The position numbers and the translations under genes were made by a program. From an actinobacterium acMicro-4 (lineage in GTDB: Bacteria > Actinomycetota > Actinomycetes > Actinomycetales > Microbacteriaceae): 48,131 nucleotides of DNA. Positions within the stretch are counted from its first letter, which is position 1. Each line of letters begins with the position of its first letter. Location: contig JNSD01000004.1 of the NCBI GenBank assembly GCA_000754445.1, positions 1 through 48,131 on the forward strand, read 5' to 3'. A model generated the notes under the pieces. The model did not search any database and was not told where the DNA came from. It worked only from the letters and a program-made list of their open reading frames with translations. Of this stretch, positions 43,906 through 48,131 are shown piece by piece.

Positions 43906-44814
43906 CTACATCCTCTCCAGCGAGCCGGTCCGCCTAGCGACCATCAAATACATCACCACAAAGGCGATTGGAACCATCGAGAACGCAGCAGCAACGGGTG
44001 GGTTCAGGTTGATGTTGGAGGCGATGATGCTCCCGATCATCTGCGTAGCGCCGCCGGTGAAGCGGGCGGCCAAATAGTCACCCAAGCTGAGAGAGAAGGT
44101 GAATACGGAACCCGCAATAATCGCGGGAATAATCAGAGGTATCACCACCCGCGTGATGGTCGAGAAGGATTTCGCTCCCATATCTGCGGAGGCATCGAAG
44201 AGACTGTTAGGAATCTGGCGGATGGCCGTGAAAACCGGCAGAGCCATGTAGGGGAACCACAAATAGGTCAGCGTAATGATTGCCACCCAAACGTTGAATC
44301 CCGGGCTCTGAACTCCCAGTGGGCCAAGAGCCCAGTTGATAAACCCGTTTTCGGTGAACACGAGGCGCATGGCGAGAATCTTGACAAGATAACCAGCCCA
44401 CAGAGGCAGGGTAATCGCCACCGCCAGAATATTCCGCATCAGCGGCGAGGCAAGTTTTGCCATATAAATCCCGAGCGGCACCGCAAAAACAACTGCGATC
44501 GCAGTCACCGCAAGCGCCATTCCCAGCGTGCGTAGCGACGTTGAGAGATAAGCGGGAACCGCGATGATGCTGATGAAGTTATCGAGAGTAAAGCCGGGGC
44601 TGACCCTGGAGGTAAAGGGGTTGATCACCCAGAACGCGGTGACGAGTAGAAGAAAAAGCGACACGATGTAGACGCCAACCAGCCAGGTCATTGGCAAGGC
44701 CAGAAGGCCAATGAGTCGAATCCTGGAGCGCTGAAACAGGTAAGTGGATGCCCGCTTGGTGCCCTCGGTGCCCACAGACGATGTCCCTGGCACCACGTGG
44801 TCGACCTTGCTCAT
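43906..44814 (-). CDS. potB: ABC transporter permease, spermidine/putrescine type (PotB-like)
   Basis: A 302-residue permease partner of PotC. An N-terminal cytoplasmic tail of about 35 residues is followed by about six hydrophobic segments, and the EAA loop reads FDASADMGAKSFSTITRVVIP. I chose ATG 44814 (MSKVDHVVPG) because AGGAG lies 5 bases upstream; the frame extends to 44871 without a ribosome site and through the intercistronic hairpin. It follows potD after 84 bases containing strong stem-loops. Confidence 0.92.
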   Translation of the reverse strand: MSKVDHVVPGTSSVGTEGTKRASTYLFQRSRIRLIGLLALPMTWLVGVYIVSLFLLLVTAFWVINPFTSRVSPGFTLDNFISIIAVPAYLSTSLRTLGMALAVTAIAVVFAVPLGIYMAKLASPLMRNILAVAITLPLWAGYLVKILAMRLVFTENGFINWALGPLGVQSPGFNVWVAIITLTYLWFPYMALPVFTAIRQIPNSLFDASADMGAKSFSTITRVVIPLIIPAIIAGSVFTFSLSLGDYLAARFTGGATQMIGSIIASNINLNPPVAAAFSMVPIAFVVMYLMVARRTGSLERM

Positions 44815-44842
44815 GCTCACTCCTGAATAACGCGTGTGGGCT

Positions 44843-44889
44843 GGCCCCGAGGGGCCGGGCGGTGAACTCAATCTGAGCCCACCGCCCGG
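44843..44889 (-). terminator. Intercistronic stem-loops between potD and potB
   Basis: A perfect 10-base-pair stem pairs 44855-44864 (CCGGGCGGTG) with 44880-44889 (CACCGCCCGG) around a 15-base loop. A second inverted repeat GGCCCC-GA-GGGGCC (44843-44856) overlaps its base, so the two are alternative folds. A third smaller repeat TAAGGG/CCCTTA (44891-44908) spans the potD stop. No U-run follows, so these probably stabilise the upstream mRNA or terminate only part of the transcripts, favouring the binding protein over the permeases. Confidence 0.65.
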
Positions 44890-44898
44890 ATAAGGGTT

Positions 44899-46056
44899 TT
44901 AGCCCTTAACCGTCAACCAAGCGTCGGTCCAGTCTTGGAAACTGGTGCACTTGACATCGGTGCGGCCATCGACACACTGCTCAATGGGGGTGGTCCACGG
45001 CCAGATCTTGGAGAAGAACTCCTCGTCCTCGGCTGCGAACTCGTCACAGTGAGCCTGTGCTTCTGGGCTAGTAGCGCAGAATGCGATGTTGGCAGGAGCC
45101 ATACCGAAGTTCATGGCGATAGCACCATTCACATCGGCGCGGCTGGTGTAGTCCATCCATGCGTAAGCACAGTTGACGTTAGAGGTGGTCGAGCTGACCA
45201 ACCATGCGTCATACCAACCAGTCGAGCCCTCAACGGGGAGGGTGGTCTTCAGGTTCTCGCTGGCTGCAAACTTACGCAGAACTTCCCACGAGGTGCCCAC
45301 GACGGTGTTGCCACCGACGAAGGAGGTGATCTGTGCCACAGGGTCTGACCAGTACTCACCGATGATGGCGTTCTGCTGCTTGAGCAGTTCCACCGCAGCA
45401 GCAAGCTGGGTCTCGTCCAGCGCGTAGGGGTTTTCGATCCCGAGCTCAGGGTTGTGGTACATCAGGTAGACAGCAGCGTCAGCAATGTAGATGGGTGCGT
45501 CATACGCGGTGATCTTGCCGGCGTAGGGGCTGTCGGACTCCCAGACAACATCCCAGCTCTCGGGAGCGCCACCAGTGACGTCCTCGTTGTACTGGAGAAG
45601 GTTGGCGCCACGACCAATCGGCACACCGTAAGGCTTGCCGTTGACGGTGTCATAGATCTGACCCTTCATGCCCTCAGCAATGTCATCGCTGAAGTTGGGG
45701 ATCAACTCAACATTGAGTGGCTGCACGTCGCCACCGACAATCAAGCGAAGCGCTGCGTCACCCGAGGCCGACACAATGTCGTACTCGCCGGTGCGCATCA
45801 AAGTCACCATCTCATCGGAAGTACCAGCAACACGGGGGTTGACCACACAGCCGGTGTCGGCCGTGAACTGATCAGTCCATGCGGGCTCAACGAAGCCCGA
45901 CCAGTTAACGATGTTCAGTTCGCCCTCGAACGCGCCCATTTCTTCGTGCATGGGGACGTCGGGAACATCGAGCGTCAACTCGCCGCCTGCGCAAGAGCTC
46001 AGAACAACGGCCGACGCGGCGAAGAGTGCTGCAAAAGCTAGCTTCTTGCCTCTCAT
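44899..46056 (-). CDS. potD: ABC transporter substrate-binding lipoprotein, spermidine/putrescine type (PotD-like)
   Basis: A 385-residue extracytoplasmic solute-binding protein. The lipoprotein signal MRGKKLAFAALFAASAVVLS ends with lipobox VLSSC and acylated Cys22. The mature protein has ELNIVNWSGFVEPAWTDQF, typical of polyamine-binding proteins, KPYGVPIGRGANLLQYN, and GTSWEVLRKFAASENLK. Several extra cysteines near the C-terminus (CATSPEAQAHCDEF and EQCVDGRTDVKC) may form disulfides. Polyamine as ligand is inferred from family; other small cations or amino-acid derivatives are possible. AAAGGAAA is the ribosome site. Confidence 0.9.
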   Translation of the reverse strand: MRGKKLAFAALFAASAVVLSSCAGGELTLDVPDVPMHEEMGAFEGELNIVNWSGFVEPAWTDQFTADTGCVVNPRVAGTSDEMVTLMRTGEYDIVSASGDAALRLIVGGDVQPLNVELIPNFSDDIAEGMKGQIYDTVNGKPYGVPIGRGANLLQYNEDVTGGAPESWDVVWESDSPYAGKITAYDAPIYIADAAVYLMYHNPELGIENPYALDETQLAAAVELLKQQNAIIGEYWSDPVAQITSFVGGNTVVGTSWEVLRKFAASENLKTTLPVEGSTGWYDAWLVSSTTSNVNCAYAWMDYTSRADVNGAIAMNFGMAPANIAFCATSPEAQAHCDEFAAEDEEFFSKIWPWTTPIEQCVDGRTDVKCTSFQDWTDAWLTVKG

Positions 46057-46086
46057 CAGTTTCCTTTCACCTGGCTTTCGCCAGTT

Positions 46087-47139
46087 CTAGTGGGGAATTG
46101 TTGCGATGTGGGCATTTCGCCACAACGCAACAACCTTGTCGCCGGTCTGGAAGCTTTCGCCAACTCCCGGTAACTCTTCATTAAGCTTCGTCGAAATCAG
46201 TCGGACTCCCCCGGCTGTTTCGACGATGTAAATCGTGTTGGCACCGGTGTAAGCGACCTCGATGATCACACCGGAGATAGCCATCTCGTCTTTGCCAGGC
46301 TTAGCGCCGGGGCCCACCAAGCGAATTCTCTCGGGCCGGATGTTCACCAAATCAGTGCGCCCCACCACCGCCTGCGCCTTCTCGCCGGACATAAGGTTGG
46401 AAACCCCCAGGAACCCTGCGACAAAGGCGGTTGCGGGCTTCTCATAGACCTCGTGTGGGGTCCCCAACTGCTCGATACGACCCGCGTTAAAGACCGCGAT
46501 GCGATCGCTCATCCGCATAGCTTCCTCTTGGTCGTGGGTGACAAAAATGAAGGTGATTCCTGCTTCGCGCTGGATGGACTTGAGCTCAACCTGCATCTCT
46601 TCGCGCAACTGCTTATCCAGTGCGCCCAGTGGCTCATCAAGCAGCAGAACCTTGGGGCGAAGAACCAGTGCTCGAGCCAGCGCGATGCGCTGGCGTTGCC
46701 CGCCAGAGAGTTGGTGGGGCAGACGGCCGGCGAGGTGAGAGAGCTTGACCCGGTCAATCGCTTGCGCAGCTTGGGCAGCCCGCTCCGGCTTAGGAACCTT
46801 CCGGGTGCGCAGACCATACTCAACGTTCTCCTGGATGGTCATATGCGGAAAGAGCGCATAGTCCTGGAAGACAGTGTTGACCGTGCGGTCAAAGGGGGCG
46901 AGTGTGGTGATGTCCTCGCCATCAATCGAGATTGTCCCGGAACTGACAGTTTCGAATCCAGCGATCAGACGCAACACCGTGGTTTTGCCAGACCCCGAGG
47001 GCCCGAGCATCGAGAAGAACTCCCCGGAGGCGATATCGAGATCAAGGTCAACAACCGCGCGAACGTCGTCGAAAGACTTCGAAACACAACGCAATGACAC
47101 GTAAGTGCTGGACCCGCGCGACTCAGAGGATGACTCCAC
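46087..47139 (-). CDS. potA: ABC transporter ATP-binding protein, spermidine/putrescine type (PotA-like)
   Basis: A 350-residue ATPase of the PotA/CysA class. Motifs are LGPSGSGKTTVLRLIAGFE (Walker A), LSGGQRQRIALARAL (signature), VLLLDEPLGALD (Walker B) and FVTHDQEEAMRMSDR (switch His). A C-terminal TOBE domain lies at about 275-345 (NIRPERIRLVGPG). GTG 47139 has GAGGGAG 8 bases upstream. It is the first gene of the operon; its promoter lies in the 114-base gap below the aldo/keto reductase. The potA-potD-potB-potC order differs from the E. coli ABCD order. Confidence 0.94.
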   Translation of the reverse strand: MESSSESRGSSTYVSLRCVSKSFDDVRAVVDLDLDIASGEFFSMLGPSGSGKTTVLRLIAGFETVSSGTISIDGEDITTLAPFDRTVNTVFQDYALFPHMTIQENVEYGLRTRKVPKPERAAQAAQAIDRVKLSHLAGRLPHQLSGGQRQRIALARALVLRPKVLLLDEPLGALDKQLREEMQVELKSIQREAGITFIFVTHDQEEAMRMSDRIAVFNAGRIEQLGTPHEVYEKPATAFVAGFLGVSNLMSGEKAQAVVGRTDLVNIRPERIRLVGPGAKPGKDEMAISGVIIEVAYTGANTIYIVETAGGVRLISTKLNEELPGVGESFQTGDKVVALWRNAHIATIPH

Positions 47140-47253
47140 TCTGACTACTCCCTCGACGTTAGCTTCATTGCCGACAACAGAAATACACTACACAGTTTCT
47201 GAATATCTTTTCGGCCTCCACGAGTCTTATTCTGTGCACATGACAGCACTCGC

Positions 47254-48084
47254 TCAGTTGCGGTCGTTCGGGTCCACACCGGTGCGGTAATTCTTGTTGA
47301 GCGCGGATATCAGCGCCATGTGGTCCTCGCTTAGCTCGAACCCAAAAACCATGGAGTTCTCCGTGATGCGAGCAGTGGAGTTGGATTTGGGGATTACCGC
47401 GATGCCGCGCTGGAGATGCCAGCGCAGAACCAGTTGCGCAACGCTGAGCCCATACTCCGATGCGAGTGAGAGGAGAGTGGCGTCGCCCAACACCTGCCCC
47501 CTTGCTAGGGGCGACCAGGCCTGGGTGACGATTCCGTGGTCGTCGTGATACCGCACTAATGGTTCTTGGGTGAGCCAAGGATGGAGTTCCACCTGGTTTA
47601 TGACCGGACGTTCATCTGAACTCTCGGCGATGCGATCAAGATGTTCCGCGTGGAAATTACACACGCCAATAGAGCGGACGAGCCCATCAGCCTTAAGCTT
47701 CTGCATGGCCCGCCAGGACTCGACATAAAGCCCCCGTTCGGGTGCTGGCCAGTGAATCATGTAGAGGTCTAGATACTCAAGCCCCAGCCTCGCAAGGCTG
47801 GTCGTGCAGGCTTTCAGGGTGTTCTCATAGCCGAGGCCATCCATCCAGAACTTGGTGGCCACCTGAATCTCGCTGCGAGGGACAGTGCTCGCGGCGAGGG
47901 CCTTCCCCACGCCCTCCTCGTTCTCATACATCGAGGCCGTGTCGATCAAGCGATACCCGACGGACAGAGCATGGCTCACAAGGCCTGCCACCACGTCGTT
48001 GCTGACCTTATAGACGCCAAGGCCAAGAACAGGCATCTGCGTGCCATCCGAGAGCGCTACTCGTGCCGAGGTGACCGTGTCCAT
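47254..48084 (-). CDS. Aldo/keto reductase (2,5-diketogluconate reductase-like)
   Basis: A 276-residue single-domain NADPH-dependent oxidoreductase of the aldo/keto reductase family (AKR5-like). The catalytic tetrad is visible: Asp in GYRLIDTASMYENEEGVG with Tyr in the same motif, Lys in VATKFW, and His in YMIHWP. NADPH contacts are in VIPKSNSTARITEN near the C-terminus, and SIGVCNFHAEHL is typical. The substrate is unknown; family members reduce methylglyoxal, diketogluconate and other carbonyls. ATG 48084 has GGAG only 2 bases upstream, so its start is a little uncertain. It lies on the same strand as the pot operon. Confidence 0.93.
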   Translation of the reverse strand: MDTVTSARVALSDGTQMPVLGLGVYKVSNDVVAGLVSHALSVGYRLIDTASMYENEEGVGKALAASTVPRSEIQVATKFWMDGLGYENTLKACTTSLARLGLEYLDLYMIHWPAPERGLYVESWRAMQKLKADGLVRSIGVCNFHAEHLDRIAESSDERPVINQVELHPWLTQEPLVRYHDDHGIVTQAWSPLARGQVLGDATLLSLASEYGLSVAQLVLRWHLQRGIAVIPKSNSTARITENSMVFGFELSEDHMALISALNKNYRTGVDPNDRN

Positions 48085-48115
48085 GGCTCCATCTTCTCGT
48101 TAAGGGCTGGTGGCC

Positions 48116-48131
48116 GGGGGCTTGCGCCCCC
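48116..48131. terminator. GC hairpin at window edge
   Basis: GGGGGC-TTGC-GCCCCC: a perfect 6-base-pair stem with a tetraloop, about 30 bases upstream of the aldo/keto reductase. It is probably the terminator of a gene outside the window. What follows cannot be seen. Confidence 0.5.

Noticed and set aside
1-48131. CRISPR arrays, tRNA/rRNA genes, insertion sequences or prophage
   Set aside because: No regularly spaced repeats, transposase or integrase motifs, or tRNA-like cloverleaf were seen. All long frames belong to core chromosomal families.

Overview
The window is chromosomal DNA from a high-GC actinobacterium, most likely a small-genome member of the Microbacteriaceae. The evidence is gene content and order. 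Actinobacteria-specific families (SepH, DUF3000, DUF3093, DUF3159, DUF3710, DUF4191, DUF4193, GlnE, polyphosphate glucokinase) sit in blocks that, from memory, resemble two mycobacterial regions: ribD-like/DUF3000/RNase D/dxs/dut/DUF3093/DUF4193/sigA, and pepA/E2/DUF4191/RDD/glnA/glnE/glnA2/panB. Coding density is extreme. No gap exceeds about 210 bases, and many genes overlap. I saw no rRNA, tRNA, insertion sequence, prophage or CRISPR array. The genus is inference; nothing here fixes it.

Layout. 1-4127: the start of a zapE-like gene leaving the window, then a rightward run of sulfurtransferase, sufE, RibD-like reductase, DUF3000 and RNase D. 4170-10702 (leftward): dxs, aconitase, and dut-DUF3710-DUF3159. 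10735-13806: DUF3093, DUF4193, sepH and a nucleotide pyrophosphatase-type enzyme. 13819-18335: parC and parE, converging. 18519-22439: a zinc-ribbon protein, two overlapping alanine-racemase-like genes, and a facing murT-like/gatD-like pair placed directly behind sigA (22445-24088). 24231-30386: PAC2 protein, leucyl aminopeptidase, lipoamide dehydrogenase, 2-oxoacid dehydrogenase E2 and DUF4191. 30399-36681: RDD protein and the nitrogen-assimilation genes glnA, glnE and glnA2, with a GlnR-like operator before glnA. 36738-43026: nadE, panB, a 58-residue protein, map, ppgK, hflX and a TM2 protein. 43094-48084: a polyamine-type ABC transporter (potADBC order) and an aldo/keto reductase.

The most interesting segment is 18736-22439. 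Two adjacent alanine-racemase paralogues have lost opposite halves of the active site. One keeps the PLP lysine but lacks the catalytic tyrosine. The other keeps the tyrosine motif but lacks the lysine and most of the barrel. They read as an obligate heterodimer. Facing them, a GatD homologue has glycine where the catalytic cysteine and histidine should be, and its MurT partner lacks the zinc-ribbon cysteines. MurT-GatD normally amidates the alpha-carboxyl of D-glutamate in lipid II. That is the carboxyl which, in the group B peptidoglycan of Microbacteriaceae, carries the interpeptide bridge. I propose that the four genes form a racemase/ligase module for bridge attachment. This is a hypothesis from sequence.

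A second theme is expression. At least ten genes have a TANNNT-type -10 element ending 6-7 bases before the start codon and little or no Shine-Dalgarno sequence, which suggests leaderless transcripts. Four convergent gene pairs share a CTAG tetranucleotide that supplies both stop codons.
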